A DNA stretch of 64,000 bases from Sphaeroforma sirkka (GCA_001586965.3 LUCW03000005.1:487864-551863), one strand, 5' to 3'; positions 17,720-27,830 are shown, numbered from the stretch's first letter. The notes: generated by a model from the sequence alone, not told the origin. Made by a program: numbers and translations.

Positions 17720-18262
17720 TGCAGGCTTGTTGCGGAGGCTCAAGGTCCCCGCGGGCTATCCACACTACTCGCTTGCGGGTCTCAGTGGTGGTCTCCAGAG
17801 GCTTGGAGGTCTCGCAGGGCTCACCACTGGAGGCTGGAGTGTTCCCACGGGCTTGTCGCAGAGGCTTGAAGGTCCAGCGGGCTCGCACCACGGTGGCTCG
17901 AGGTGGCTTGTGGGTCCAGCGGGGGTCTCCAGGGGCTTGGAGGTCCAGCGGGCCTGCACCACGGTGGCTCGAGGTGGCTTGTGGGTCCAGCGGGGGTCTC
18001 CAGGGGCTTGGAGGTCCAGCGGGCTCGCGCCACGGTGGCTCGAGGTGGCTTGCGGGTCTCGCGGGGGTCTCCAGAGGCTTGGAGGTCCAGCGGGCTCGCG
18101 CCACGGTGGCTCGAGGTGGCTTGCGGGTCTCGCGGGGGTCTCCAGAGGCTTGGAGGTCTCGCGGGGGTCTCCAGAGGCTTGGAGGTCTCGCAGGGCTCAC
18201 CACTGGAGGCTTGAAGGTCCAGCGGGCTCGCGCCACGGTGGCTCACGACAGGGCTTGATTTG
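17720..18262. repeat. GC-rich tandem repeats, left flank of the beta-helix fibre gene
   Basis: Degenerate units with GGCTTGGAGGTCCAGCGGG and CACGGTGGCTCGAGGTGGC, roughly 70 bases each, open in several frames on both strands. A related array lies on the other side of the fibre gene (20650-21220). No gene is supported here. Confidence 0.85.
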
Positions 18263-18380
18263 GATTTGCAAATGGACGATATTATATTTAGTACTAATGT
18301 TCATCTCTATAACGTGCCCCGTCTACGACTTTACGGGCATGTCTAAAAAAAACACACAAAAAAAAAAAAACAAAGTAGAG

Positions 18381-20582
18381 ATGTGGACGGTAGGAAACCC
18401 TAAAGTCCAGCTTGGAGAACGGGCCGGAACCATCAACCAGGGTGCCTCGGCGGTCGCGTTGGGCCACGCCGCCGGTGAGATCGACCAGGGCAACGGCTCT
18501 GTGGCGCTCGGGTTAAATGCGGGGCAGACCAGCCAGGGCACGCACGCCGTTGCCATCGGGGCACACGCGGGACAGCAAACCCAGCACAGCAACACGATTG
18601 TTGTCAACGCGTCTGGAACAGCTCTGGACACCACGCAGGCGGGTGCCCTGTATGTCAATCCTATCCGCGAAAGCGAAAGCCCGGGTCCAAGTGCCGTGTT
18701 CTACAATAGCGCCACATCCGAACTAACGTACTCGAACATTGTACAGGGGGGTATTGTCCCCATCACGACGCTTGGTGTCGTGCCCGATCTGGGCACGGAT
18801 GTTTCTGGAGCGATCCAAGCTGCCGTGGACGACCCGGCCATTGCGGGTGAAACACTCTACTTTCCCGCTGGGAGCTATGTCGTGGAAGAGGGAATAGTTG
18901 TGTCACAGGAAGTCGGCATCCAGCTGGCTCCAGGTGCAGTTATCGACTGTGGGGGTGCAGCAGCGGCGTTCACGTTTGCGGGCACCGCCGACGGCTCCAC
19001 CACGGTTGCCATCACGAAAAATGTCGCGGTGGGCGACACGGACCTTGTCGTGGCGAGTTCAGCAGCCTACGCAGTCGGCGATTATGTGTTTGTTGAGAGC
19101 GACGAGCCGCATCTGGACGGTGAGGCGGTGTCCGGTGAGATTGGTCTCAAGGGCTGGATCAGTTGCGTCGTGTCCGTACCAAACACGACGACGATCGCGG
19201 TGGTTGATGGTGCGGTGCGGACACTGGACAAGTCCAAGTCGGCACGTGTGACCAGGCTGGCTGTGCTGCGCAATGTGTTCGTGCGTGGGGGCCAGATCAA
19301 CAACGGTGGTGTGCACATGAAGTACACGGTGAATGCGCTCGTGGAACACTGCACTGTGCGGGGGGACACGACAACCGACAGCAGCGGGTCGGCGTTTTCG
19401 TTTTCCGGCAGTGTCGCTGGGCGGGCCGTAAACGTGACGGCATTCGACTGCACGTCGGGCGTGGCGGTGTACTCGGGTAGCCGCAACTGCAGCCTGAACG
19501 GCGGGTACTTTCAAAACTGCCGGGTCGCCGTGGAGTTGAGTGGCGAGTACATGACTATTTGGAACACATTCACAAACGTACACGCAGTCGGTGGTGGCGG
19601 TGGCGGCGGTGAGAGAGCCCTTATCGAGTGTGGGGAAAACTCCGACTATGCGACGTTCACCAATCTGAACCTCAGCTCGGGGTCTGTGGGGATGCTTCTG
19701 GGGGGCCAGCACACACATGTCAGCAACGCGCACATCGAGCACATGTCTGCGAGTGGTGTGTGGGCCCGAGCGCTTCACGCGAACTCGCACGGCATTCATG
19801 GCATCGAGCTCTCAAACATGCACATCAAAAACTGTGGTGCCTCGGGCGTGTGGTTTGAGGGGACCGAAGCCACCATTGTGGGCGCCAAGGTAAGCGGCGT
19901 GCACGTCGAAAGGTGCTTCGGGGGCCTGGTCTGTACCGCGGTCGAGAGCCCCATTCTGTCGCACGTGACAACCCGACATTTGGGCGACGCAGCAACAGCG
20001 GACTCGGGCACGGCGATCCACATCAACGACATGCGGGTGCGTGCAACCATCCAGGCCTGTGACTTGGAGGCCGCGTACGACGGGATCCGGTTCTACGGTG
20101 AAACAAACGGCGACATTGATATCCGCGACCCACGCATCGTCGCCGGTGCGAGTGGGATACAGGTGTGCCCCGAAGTCGCGGGCCAGTCGCCCGAGCACAA
20201 TGGCCTGAACGGCACCATTTATCTTTCTGGCTCGGGCACCATTGAGGCGGGGGACCGAGCGCTGTTCGTTAACGCGGGGGGCTTCACGTCGCGCGCCATC
20301 ATCACGGGGGCTATTGAGTACAAGTCCACGACTAGTGTAAAGTACGTATCAACCATATCGTTGTATAACGATATTAACGGAGTGGCGCAGTCGACGCCGT
20401 GCTCAATGTTGTTTGCAAATGGGGTGTGTACGAGATCCACGGGACGCATGTTGATCACGCGAGGGTGGGCTGGAAGGGCGATCGTGTATGGATACGACGC
20501 CACACTGGCGCTGGGGGTTGGAGGTGAGAAAATCAACGTGACCAGTTTCACGGAAGTCGAGATGGGCCTGGGCCTTGATTAA
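18381..20582 (+). CDS. fibre/tailspike-like protein: YadA-type repeats plus right-handed beta-helix, 733 aa
   Basis: ATG 18381 follows an A-rich leader; the longer open frame to the left is only repeat DNA. Residues 1-80 begin with the module MWTVGNPKVQLGERAG shared with the fibres at 43555 and 57761, then 16-residue repeats (VALGxxAGxxxQG) like YadA head or collar coils. A linking piece (LYVNPIRES...ELTYSN) matches the other fibres. From about residue 130 comes a pectate-lyase-superfamily beta-helix (DVSGAIQAAVDD, LYFPAGSYVV, then many short coils to the end). The S74 chaperone end of the sister fibres is absent. By analogy with tailspikes it would bind or cleave host-surface glycans as a trimer; catalytic residues are not established. 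Confidence 0.75.
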   Translation: MWTVGNPKVQLGERAGTINQGASAVALGHAAGEIDQGNGSVALGLNAGQTSQGTHAVAIGAHAGQQTQHSNTIVVNASGTALDTTQAGALYVNPIRESESPGPSAVFYNSATSELTYSNIVQGGIVPITTLGVVPDLGTDVSGAIQAAVDDPAIAGETLYFPAGSYVVEEGIVVSQEVGIQLAPGAVIDCGGAAAAFTFAGTADGSTTVAITKNVAVGDTDLVVASSAAYAVGDYVFVESDEPHLDGEAVSGEIGLKGWISCVVSVPNTTTIAVVDGAVRTLDKSKSARVTRLAVLRNVFVRGGQINNGGVHMKYTVNALVEHCTVRGDTTTDSSGSAFSFSGSVAGRAVNVTAFDCTSGVAVYSGSRNCSLNGGYFQNCRVAVELSGEYMTIWNTFTNVHAVGGGGGGGERALIECGENSDYATFTNLNLSSGSVGMLLGGQHTHVSNAHIEHMSASGVWARALHANSHGIHGIELSNMHIKNCGASGVWFEGTEATIVGAKVSGVHVERCFGGLVCTAVESPILSHVTTRHLGDAATADSGTAIHINDMRVRATIQACDLEAAYDGIRFYGETNGDIDIRDPRIVAGASGIQVCPEVAGQSPEHNGLNGTIYLSGSGTIEAGDRALFVNAGGFTSRAIITGAIEYKSTTSVKYVSTISLYNDINGVAQSTPCSMLFANGVCTRSTGRMLITRGWAGRAIVYGYDATLALGVGGEKINVTSFTEVEMGLGLD

Positions 20583-20649
20583 ATATCATCCTGGTCGTTG
20601 TGGGGCACCACAACTCAGTCTCGCTGGGGCCCACATTTCATTTTTGCAG

Positions 20650-21220
20650 GCCTCGCATCGCAGAGACTCGATGGTCCCTGTGGGCTATCCACGGTGGCTC
20701 GAGGGGGCTTGGAGGTCTCGCGGGGCTCACCACTGGAGGCTCGAGGAGGCTTGCTGGTCTCGCGGGGCTTGTCACAGGGCTCGCCACGGTGGCTCGAGGA
20801 GGCTTGGGTGTCTCGCAGGGGCTCTCTCCATGGAGGCTTGGAGGTCTCGCGGGGCTCACCACTGGAGGCTCGAGGAGGCTTGCTGGTCTCGCGGGGCTTG
20901 TCACCGGGCTCGCCACGGTGGCTCGAGGAGGAGGCTTGGGTGTCTCGCAGGGGCTCTCTCCATGGAGGCTTGGAGGTCTCGCAGTGGGGCTCACCACTGG
21001 AGGCTCGAGGAGGCTTGCTGGTCTCGCGGGGCCTGTCACAGGGCTCGCCACGGTGGCTCGAGGAGGCTTGGGTGTCTCGCAGGGGCTCTCCACGGAGGCT
21101 CGAGGAGGCTTGCTGGTCTCGCGGGGCTTGTCGCAGGGGCTTGAGGGTTCCCGCAGCCTGGTCGCAGAGGCTTGGGGGGGTCTCATGGGACTTGTCACAG
21201 AGAGGAGGCTTGCGGGTCTC
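20650..21220. repeat. GC-rich tandem repeats, right flank of the beta-helix fibre gene
   Basis: Units of about 140 bases with GGCTCGAGGAGGCTTGCTGG and CAGGGGCTCTC segments, related to the array at 17720-18262. Frames are open by composition only. Confidence 0.85.
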
Positions 21221-21267
21221 ACAGTCTGCAGCGAGTCCCTGTAGGGTCTGCAGTGCCAATTTATTTT

Positions 21268-21860
21268 GACTGGTCTCTGCGGACCCTGCAAGGACTAATT
21301 TTTTTCATCCTGCGGGCCTGCGACTGGTCTCTGCGGACCCTGCAAGGACTAATTTTTTCATCCTGCGGGGCCTGCGACTGGTCTCTGCGGACCCTGCAAG
21401 GACTAATTTTTTTCATCCTGCGGGGCCTGCGACTGGTCTCTGCGGACCCTGCAAGGACTAATTTTTTTTCATCCTGCGGGGCCTGCGACTGGTCTCTGCG
21501 GACCCTGCAAGGACTAATTTTTTTTTCATCCTGCGGGGCCTGCGACTGGTCTCTGCGGACCCTGCAAGGACTAATTTTTTCATCCTGCGGGGCCTGCGAC
21601 TGGTCTCTGCGGACCCTGCAAGGACTAATTTTTTTTCATCCTGCGGGGCCTGCGACTGGTCTCTGCGGACCCTGCAAGGACTAATTTTTTCATCCTGCGG
21701 GGCCTGCGACTGGTCTCTGCGGACCCTGCAAGGACTAATTTTTTTTCATCCTGCGGGGCCTGCGACTGGTCTCTGCGGACCCTGCAAGGACTAATTTTTT
21801 TCATCCTGCGGGGCCTGCGACTGGTCTCTGCGGACCCTGCAAGGACTAATTTATTTCCTG
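21268..21860. repeat. tandem array of about eleven 54-56-bp units
   Basis: Each unit carries ACTGGTCTCTGCGGACCC, TGCAAGGACTAA, a T run of variable length, and CATCCTGCGGGGCCTGCG. Copies start near 21269, 21322, 21377, 21430, 21487, 21545, 21599, 21655, 21709, 21764 and 21818. T-run length is the main variation. Confidence 0.95.
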
Positions 21861-22010
21861 CAGGGTCTGCAGGGGCTGCAAGGCCTGCAGGCCCTGCAGG
21901 ACCCTGCAAGGCCTACCTTTCATCCTGCAGACTCGGCAGGGCCTACCTTTCATCCTGCAGACTCGGCAGGGCCTGTCTGCAGACTCTGCAGACTAGTCCC
22001 ACGGACCCTG
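21861..22010. repeat. CCTGCAG-rich repeats
   Basis: Short palindromic CCTGCAGG-like units and two copies of a 32-base CCTACCTTTCATCCTGCAG segment, continuing the array on its left. No gene between 20583 and 22254. Confidence 0.7.
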
Positions 22011-22077
22011 CGGGCTCGTCTCGCATTGAAAATATACATTAAATAAATAAATAAAAACCGCTGCTGTAAAGCTAACT

Positions 22078-22130
22078 GGTACGAATTATCAATCGCATAC
22101 AAATTCATGTGGATTGATAATTCCTGTACC
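22078..22130. repeat. imperfect inverted repeat
   Basis: GGTACGAATTATCAATC (22078-22094) and GATTGATAATTCCTGTACC (22112-22130) are near-perfect inverted arms around a 17-base loop. A diverged copy of the left half occurs at 23950 within the SET gene's 3' part. Confidence 0.6.
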
Positions 22131-22254
22131 AACACGGATGAAATTTTGTAGACATATAGACAACAACGCGTACAATAGAATGGCTCTTTTAGATTTGTTT
22201 TATCTCGTTTTATTGTACACGCATATGACTGGTTTTACAAGATACTGGTGGTTT

Positions 22255-22869
22255 TCAGGGTTTGCGGCCTTCTCTCTTTTCAATCTCGTCTGCGGCCTTG
22301 ATGAGCAGCTCTACAACATCTTCATGTCTGGGACCAGCGTCATAGCGCAGTGGTGCGAACCCCAACGCCAAGTGTAGCGGCAGGTAGCCGTATATTGAAA
22401 GGGCATTGATATCCGCGCCGTTGGCCAGCAGCAGCTCAACTATATCACTGTATCCTTCACCCGACGCAACATGCAGTGGAGTGTTTTTGTCCACAGCGGG
22501 GGCATTGACATCCGCACCCTTGGCCAGCAAGAGTCCAACTGTATCCCAGTGTCCATTTGCACAAGCCAGGTGCAGGGGCGTCACACCTGCATCCTGTCTC
22601 GCATTGATATTTGCACCCCTGGCCAGCAACAGCTCAACCAGATCACAGTACCCTTCGTTGGAGGCCAAGTGCAGGGGCGTGTACCCTTCTTTGATATCCG
22701 CCCCACTGTCAAGCAGGAGTTCAACTACATCGTTTCGGTGATTTACGCAGGCCCAGCGCAGTGCGCCTTCCAAATTGGTCTGTGGAACATCGCCCCTTAG
22801 TAGCCTTTCGAGGACCCTAGTGTTTCGACTTCTGGCTGCATCTAGGACCGGATTGTGGGTGTCTGACAT
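22255..22869 (-). CDS. ankyrin-repeat protein, 204 aa
   Basis: About five ankyrin repeats, with the consensus clear in GYTPLHLASNEGYCDLVELL, GVTPLHLACANGHWDTVGLL and KNTPLHVASGEGYSDIVELL, each followed by a GADIN/GANIN turn. N-terminal and C-terminal repeats are less regular and the protein ends in a charged tail (EIEKREGRKP). No F-box or other partner domain is present. Viral ankyrin proteins usually bind host proteins; the target is unknown. The TATA box (23012-23019) is separated from the ATG by a long sense-strand (CA)n repeat. Confidence 0.9.
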   Translation of the reverse strand: MSDTHNPVLDAARSRNTRVLERLLRGDVPQTNLEGALRWACVNHRNDVVELLLDSGADIKEGYTPLHLASNEGYCDLVELLLARGANINARQDAGVTPLHLACANGHWDTVGLLLAKGADVNAPAVDKNTPLHVASGEGYSDIVELLLANGADINALSIYGYLPLHLALGFAPLRYDAGPRHEDVVELLIKAADEIEKREGRKP

Positions 22870-22904
22870 GGTAGATTGTGCGTATGTATGTATGTGTATG
22901 TATA

Positions 22905-22905
22905 T

Positions 22906-22984
<79 letters not shown>
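22905..22984. repeat. (GT)n microsatellite in the ankyrin gene leader
   Basis: Long GT run on the plus strand with TATG/ATAT ends; it is (CA)n in the sense of the ankyrin mRNA. Confidence 0.95.
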
Positions 22985-22988
<4 letters not shown>

Positions 22989-23011
22989 ATATATATGTGT
23001 GTGTGTAGCTG

Positions 23012-23019
23012 TTATATAA
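23012..23019 (-). promoter_or_regulatory. TATA box of the ankyrin gene
   Basis: TTATATAA, about 145 bases upstream of ATG 22869, beyond the CA repeat. Confidence 0.5.
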
Positions 23020-23167
23020 ATTGAATAATAATCAAAAAGGCCCTAGTGGGGCCAATGAATCGGGGTTGATATATGGACCTGGACCCAAAATGACCTTTTC
23101 AGAAACAAAAAATATGTAAAAAACAACAACGATTCTCTGTCTACTACACTATAGGTTTAATAAACAT

Positions 23168-23286
23168 GTAAAACGCACACACATATATATACATACACAT
23201 ACACATATATATACATACACATACACATATATATACATACACATACACACACACATATACACACATACACACACACGCATACATGT
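23168..23286. repeat. CA/TA microsatellite in the SET gene leader
   Basis: Mixed ACACAC and ATATATAC units running up to about 13 bases before ATG 23299; CA-rich in the sense direction. Confidence 0.9.
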
Positions 23287-23298
23287 ACACGTACTACA

Positions 23299-24087
23299 AT
23301 GGTTCGTTCCAGACGCGTGTACACCGAACCCGTAGTGCCACTTTACCCGGACGAGTTCAAAGACCTGTGTGAAATACGACGCGACGACCGCAAGGGGCGT
23401 GGTGTGTTTGCCAAAGCACCCATTGCCGCCGGTATGCGCACCGCGTACGTTGGCTACGTCCTACAGGGCACCTCCGTTCGCGGGACCTACTGCGTCACTG
23501 CGTACAACGACAAGGACGAGCCCATTGTACTGAACGCAAACCCCCAGTCGGCGTGGGCCAAAAAGTATGTCAACGACAAGTACATTGCCCACCTGATCAA
23601 CTCGGCCGACCATGCACGCGACGTCAATACGGAGCTGGTGAGCTCAGACACACTGGACGGGGGTATGGGCGACTATTGCTTCAAGTCGGTGTTTGTGTGC
23701 ACCAGACGCCCGATCGAGGCGGGCGAGGAGCTGCTGCTAGACTACAATCTTGTTCGCACCGACGATAGACGAACCGTGTCGTATATGAAGAGCACCGGTT
23801 CTAGGGTGGCGAAAGAGCCGTGTAGCGCTGCGGCAAAGGCCAAGGTGTTGTTGACAAATCGAGCCAAACACGCTGCCAAGAAGGAGGCCCAGCGTAAACG
23901 GGGACGCGGCCTCCAAAAGATTGCAAAGGATAAAAAACAAATAAAGCATGGTACGGATTATCAATCGGATACAATTTCATATGGATTTGTCAAGGGTTTT
24001 TTTCACGCGGACGAGATCTTGTACACGCCTAGACAAGCACATGTACCAATGGATGAATCGTGTGGAATTATTATTGAATTATTATTA

Positions 24088-24134
<47 letters not shown>

Positions 24135-24246
24135 AAATATTTTTATTCAACTCAAAACTATAGCCCACCACCACCCAACTAGAAATTACACAACCCTAGA
24201 TGCTGGGGGCAAAGAAGTCGTCCAGGAGCTTCTGACTAGAGGGTGA
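23299..24246 (+). CDS. SET-domain protein methyltransferase, 315 aa, altered C-terminus
   Basis: Residues ~25-155 form a compact SET domain: RKGRGVFAKAPIAAG at the start, KYIAHLINSADHARDVNTEL in place of the usual NHSC..N substrate/cofactor motif, and RRPIEAGEELLLDYN at the end with the conserved Tyr. Such small viral SET proteins methylate histone or other Lys residues. A basic region follows (KKEAQRKRGRGLQKIAKDKK). The last ~90 residues look non-functional: they pass an AATAAA at the likely old gene end (23940), a copy of the 22078 repeat (23950), a Cys-Val stretch made by a GT microsatellite, and finally overlap the 3' end of the opposite gene. The original stop was probably lost. Confidence 0.75.
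24090..24132. repeat. (GT)n microsatellite between convergent genes
   Basis: GT run read through by the extended SET reading frame. Confidence 0.95.
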
Positions 24247-27012
24247 GAGGTGTGTCACTTCCGGTACTGGTAGTGGTGGCAGCGTGTCTTCGAGAGCGGG
24301 CAGGGTGGCGTTGGGGTCAGGGGTGGCGGTAGCGGCAGTGGTCTTGCGCAGCCTAGTTCGAGCAGCAACAGCGGTAGACACTGGTGCGGGTGCGGGTGCG
24401 GGTGCAGTGGTCGTGGTCGTCGTGGTCGTCGTCCCCCCGGAAGCCTTGGTGTGACTCGCTTTGGTCCGAGAACGTTTGGGGGGGCGTGTCTCTTGATCAC
24501 CATCGGCGTGGCTTGGGACCAGGAGCTTCTTGTAGAGGGCGACAAGTGTGCTGTGCAAGTTCCGCAGACTCTTGGTGGCCGCTCGGTCAAAGACCGGTGT
24601 GGTGGCTACAGACCCCTTTGCGCTTGCCACGTCGGGTGGCATTTGGAAGCGTGCAGTGAAGCGCAGATACATGTTGTCGCGAACCGTGGCCACAGCAACA
24701 TTGAACTGCTGCATGCTGTCACCGCCCGCTGCTTCAGCAAACTGATCGTCGTCGGCGTTTGGGTCAATGGCCAGGGGCAGGGGTGTCAGTGTGGAGTCCA
24801 GGCGCTGCCATGCGTCCGCTGCAACCAGGGGGTACTCGGAGGCGGACCGCATGTGCTCGGTGTTCACGAGGTAGGCCGTGTAGCGCTGGAGCGACATGGG
24901 TTTGATTCTTGTGCAGGTGTACCGGTTGTTGGGGTGCAGGATACACTGCTGGACCAGCGCGTGCACGGTATCCGATACGTGGTCGTGATCGTGGCACATG
25001 ACGTCGGCAAGGTATAAGGCAGCGAGCTTTGTCGTGTCGGCGGCAATGGCGTCGTAGCTCGCGGGGTCCGTGTGGAAGGTGGCTCGGAAGCCCAGGTGTA
25101 CGCCAAAGGCACAGCGCACCTTGGCGTTAAACACGACCGGGGGGACCGACGACTGGACACACCGGAGGTCGCCTCTTTTGATTTCACCCGTGAGCTGGTC
25201 GGCCGCGACCGTGTTCATGCAGTCTCGGACATAGTTGATGAACACGAGGCGGTCGATAAAGGATGCACATCTGATGACGAGCGCGTCAATGTCGGCGACT
25301 GGGGGCGGGGCGTGCGCGGGTGCCGTGGACGTGTACTCGGCCACAAAGCGGTCTAGTGTGGGGTAGTCCAGCATGAGCTTGAGGAGCTTGGGGATACTGG
25401 TGACGGATGCAAAGAGGGGGTGGTTGGGCGCGGGTACGGTGAGGGCGTGCGTGAGAATGGCCGTTGCGATAGTCTGGACCCGCTTGGCGAGGGTTGCGTT
25501 GGACTCTGACAGGGCCGTGAGGCCCGTTGAACGCGAGAACAGGGCCGTGGCGCGTTCGACGCACTGGTAGATGTGCTCGGCGCAAAAGCTCAGGTAGACG
25601 CGGTGGTCGATGGGCGTAACGAAGATAATAAGGTGCTCGAGGGCCGTGACAATGACGTGCAGGTACTGGCGGTGTGGGGCGGCGATGGCATTGAGGAGAG
25701 CCTTGTGGAGCGTGTGGCTGGCTACGGCGGATGCCGCCGATGCGGACGAGGCGGGCGTGGTGGTATCGGGCGCAGGCGCAGGCGCGGCCGCCGCTCCGAA
25801 CCGCACACCCAGCACCTCGGGTCGGGCAGTCATCAGACACGCGACGGCCGTCATCGTGGTCTTGATGCGCGCCAACACATAGGTGCTCGTGTGCACGCCA
25901 TCCACCGAGGTCTGCGGGCGACTGTACTTGTGCAGGAAGTGGCGGTCTGGGCGGCTGGCTGGCGGGACGACGGTGGTCACATCAGCGTACTTGGGGGTCA
26001 GGATCACATCCAACACGTTCTTGTACAGCACACTCAAGGCCAGGTCCGTGGCCGAGATGTTCCCGGTGGGGGTCTGGACATCCGTGTAGCGAACAACGAT
26101 GCCGCGCACGTCGCACATGTCCACGTACGTGTGCAGATAGCTGTTGGTCGTGGTACCGATGGAGGCTCGCACACATGCATTGAACAGTATGTCGTAGTCC
26201 GACGGCTTGGATATGGTGGTGTTGCTGTACAGTGCGCTGAGCTCGTTGGCCACTGTCTGGACGTTAAAGTACAGGCGGTTTGTTGTGTCGTGCAGACGCT
26301 TACGCAGGTACTCGAGACGCGCCATACGGTCATTCTGGTGTGTGTCTATAAAGATGTCGAGGTTAACGGCCGCACAGAACATGACGGCCGTCGACCGCGC
26401 ATACTGGCACTTCTCGGCCACCACGATCTGGCCCTCGGACATGCAGCTGGACTCCATCCAGGCACAGTGCGCCGCAAAGAGCGCGCGCAGGTCCCGGTTG
26501 CGGTCTGGCGAGCTGGTGGACAGCGATGTCGGGTACACGGACCCGCCAAACATGACGACCTGCGCCATAAAGTTCGTCACGTCCTTAAAATTGCTGGTGT
26601 AGCTGAGCGCACCGCCGACGCTGGTGACCAGGTTGGAGCGAAGGTCGGCATACAGGTGCACACACAGATCGTAGAGCGGTTCGCAGGCCGGGCTCGTGTA
26701 GTCCAGCTCCAGGTACACCTTGAGCACGTAGTAGCGGATCGCGACGAGGATGGCCTTGGCAAAGATGAAGCGGTGCTGGCCATCGGTCAGCGTGTACGAC
26801 GAGGTGGCGGTGCGGAGCCTCAGGGTTATGGCCGACAGCCAGACGACCGTGTTGAGGTCCAGCATGTTGTAGAAGCCATTGCCGATCTCGAGCAGCTGCG
26901 TGTACGAGTCGGGCAAGACGACGCGCTGGGTGACACTGTTGCTGATCCGGTGCTGGAACACTTGGCGGATCGTGTTACTACCCTCCTGTATCCCCAAGTC
27001 GTGAGCCTGCAT
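24196..27012 (-). CDS. large unknown protein, 938 aa
   Basis: I recognise no family. The protein is long, mainly helical and hydrophobic-patched but without clear membrane helices; it starts MQAHDLGIQEGSN. There is an Ala/Pro-rich linker near residue 420 and a C-terminal low-complexity tail (~residues 830-900) with a basic PPKRSRTKASHTKAS patch, nine Thr, and AlaPro repeats. The basic patch could be a nuclear localisation signal. The start is ATG 27012, with TATATAAACC about 100 bases upstream. The very high GC and strong coding bias across the full length support it as a real, probably structural or core protein. Its end overlaps the SET frame by 51 bases. Confidence 0.75.
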   Translation of the reverse strand: MQAHDLGIQEGSNTIRQVFQHRISNSVTQRVVLPDSYTQLLEIGNGFYNMLDLNTVVWLSAITLRLRTATSSYTLTDGQHRFIFAKAILVAIRYYVLKVYLELDYTSPACEPLYDLCVHLYADLRSNLVTSVGGALSYTSNFKDVTNFMAQVVMFGGSVYPTSLSTSSPDRNRDLRALFAAHCAWMESSCMSEGQIVVAEKCQYARSTAVMFCAAVNLDIFIDTHQNDRMARLEYLRKRLHDTTNRLYFNVQTVANELSALYSNTTISKPSDYDILFNACVRASIGTTTNSYLHTYVDMCDVRGIVVRYTDVQTPTGNISATDLALSVLYKNVLDVILTPKYADVTTVVPPASRPDRHFLHKYSRPQTSVDGVHTSTYVLARIKTTMTAVACLMTARPEVLGVRFGAAAAPAPAPDTTTPASSASAASAVASHTLHKALLNAIAAPHRQYLHVIVTALEHLIIFVTPIDHRVYLSFCAEHIYQCVERATALFSRSTGLTALSESNATLAKRVQTIATAILTHALTVPAPNHPLFASVTSIPKLLKLMLDYPTLDRFVAEYTSTAPAHAPPPVADIDALVIRCASFIDRLVFINYVRDCMNTVAADQLTGEIKRGDLRCVQSSVPPVVFNAKVRCAFGVHLGFRATFHTDPASYDAIAADTTKLAALYLADVMCHDHDHVSDTVHALVQQCILHPNNRYTCTRIKPMSLQRYTAYLVNTEHMRSASEYPLVAADAWQRLDSTLTPLPLAIDPNADDDQFAEAAGGDSMQQFNVAVATVRDNMYLRFTARFQMPPDVASAKGSVATTPVFDRAATKSLRNLHSTLVALYKKLLVPSHADGDQETRPPKRSRTKASHTKASGGTTTTTTTTTAPAPAPAPVSTAVAARTRLRKTTAATATPDPNATLPALEDTLPPLPVPEVTHLSPSSQKLLDDFFAPSI

Positions 27013-27112
27013 GTTTGGTTGATTTGGGTTTGTCGTAGGTGTGTTTGTTGTTGTTGTTTTTTTTTTTTAAACAACAGAGAGATAGAGGGTATTGTGTGCG
27101 CCCAACAGCTGG

Positions 27113-27120
27113 TTTATATA
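27113..27120 (-). promoter_or_regulatory. TATA box of the 938-aa protein gene
   Basis: TATATAAACC on the minus strand, about 100 bases before ATG 27012. Confidence 0.5.
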
Positions 27121-27690
27121 GTCCCCCATCCCTAGAACAATAAAGCATGACGGTACACACCGGACATTCCACCTTGCAGTAGACTGCTCCAATCGAAGAG
27201 TGGATCTAAATCCGCACTTTTCATCTAGTAAATGAAAGTACGGAGTTGAATATATACCATATAAAAAATGTTTTTTTAAAATTCAACTCTACGCTGTTTT
27301 ATATGATGTTTTTGTTAGTTGGATCCGATATTTACTCACAATGAAGAGCTCGTTGAGGCGTATTGACAAATTATAGTGCTTGGCAATGCCCTTATCAACT
27401 CGCAAAGAAGAGGAAAATGCTTTTTTTTTTTTAAATTTGTTTATGGGACGAGGGGTGAAGTCGACCGTGGCTGACAGTTTGATGAGCGTTGAGTAATAAA
27501 TTGCTAAAGCAAAAATGTACAAGAATGTGAAACTGGCAGAAGGCAAGATGGGGGCAGGGTGGTAAAGCAAGTTGTTCCGCGTATTCCCCCACGCCACCAC
27601 CGAGGATAGCAAGATGCTCTTTGGGGTTGAAGAGTCATATGCTATGCGCGTTGTCTTGTATAATGCACATGTATGTTGTACAAGATCGCG

Positions 27691-27691
<1 letters not shown>
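27121..27691. other. intergenic, no supported gene
   Basis: AT-rich non-coding stretch between divergent promoters. A minus-strand open frame exists here but runs through the CA microsatellite and has no domain or coding bias. An inverted pair (GAGTTGAATATATA near 27243 and AAAATTCAACTC near 27278) is visible. Confidence 0.4.

Positions 27692-27754
<63 letters not shown>
27692..27754. repeat. (CA)n microsatellite in the leader of the 27831 gene
   Basis: About 31 CA units, in the sense direction of the downstream gene. Confidence 0.95.
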
Positions 27755-27757
<3 letters not shown>

Positions 27758-27830
27758 GAAAGTATACAATAGTGTATTAACACGCGTGCATGTATATGAA
27801 TATTAATAAGCATAGATACACATTCACACT

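Noticed and set aside
17592-18380. Upstream extension of the beta-helix fibre gene by 263 residues
   Set aside because: The extension is translated satellite DNA (GT run and GC-rich repeats); an A-rich leader and a proper ATG at 18381 start the conserved fibre module.
20575-21690. Long frames on both strands in the GC-rich and 54-bp arrays
   Set aside because: All frames of the repeats are open; proteins are pure repeat translations and break where T runs change length.
25573-27135. Plus-strand frame of 520 residues opposite the 938-residue protein
   Set aside because: Composition artefact of GC-rich coding DNA; Gly/Arg/His-rich with no domain, and it runs past the promoter of the opposite gene.
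27289-27813. Minus-strand frame of 174 residues across the CA microsatellite
   Set aside because: Its N-terminal third is a Cys-Val run from the microsatellite; the rest lacks coding bias or any motif and overlaps the leader of a better gene.
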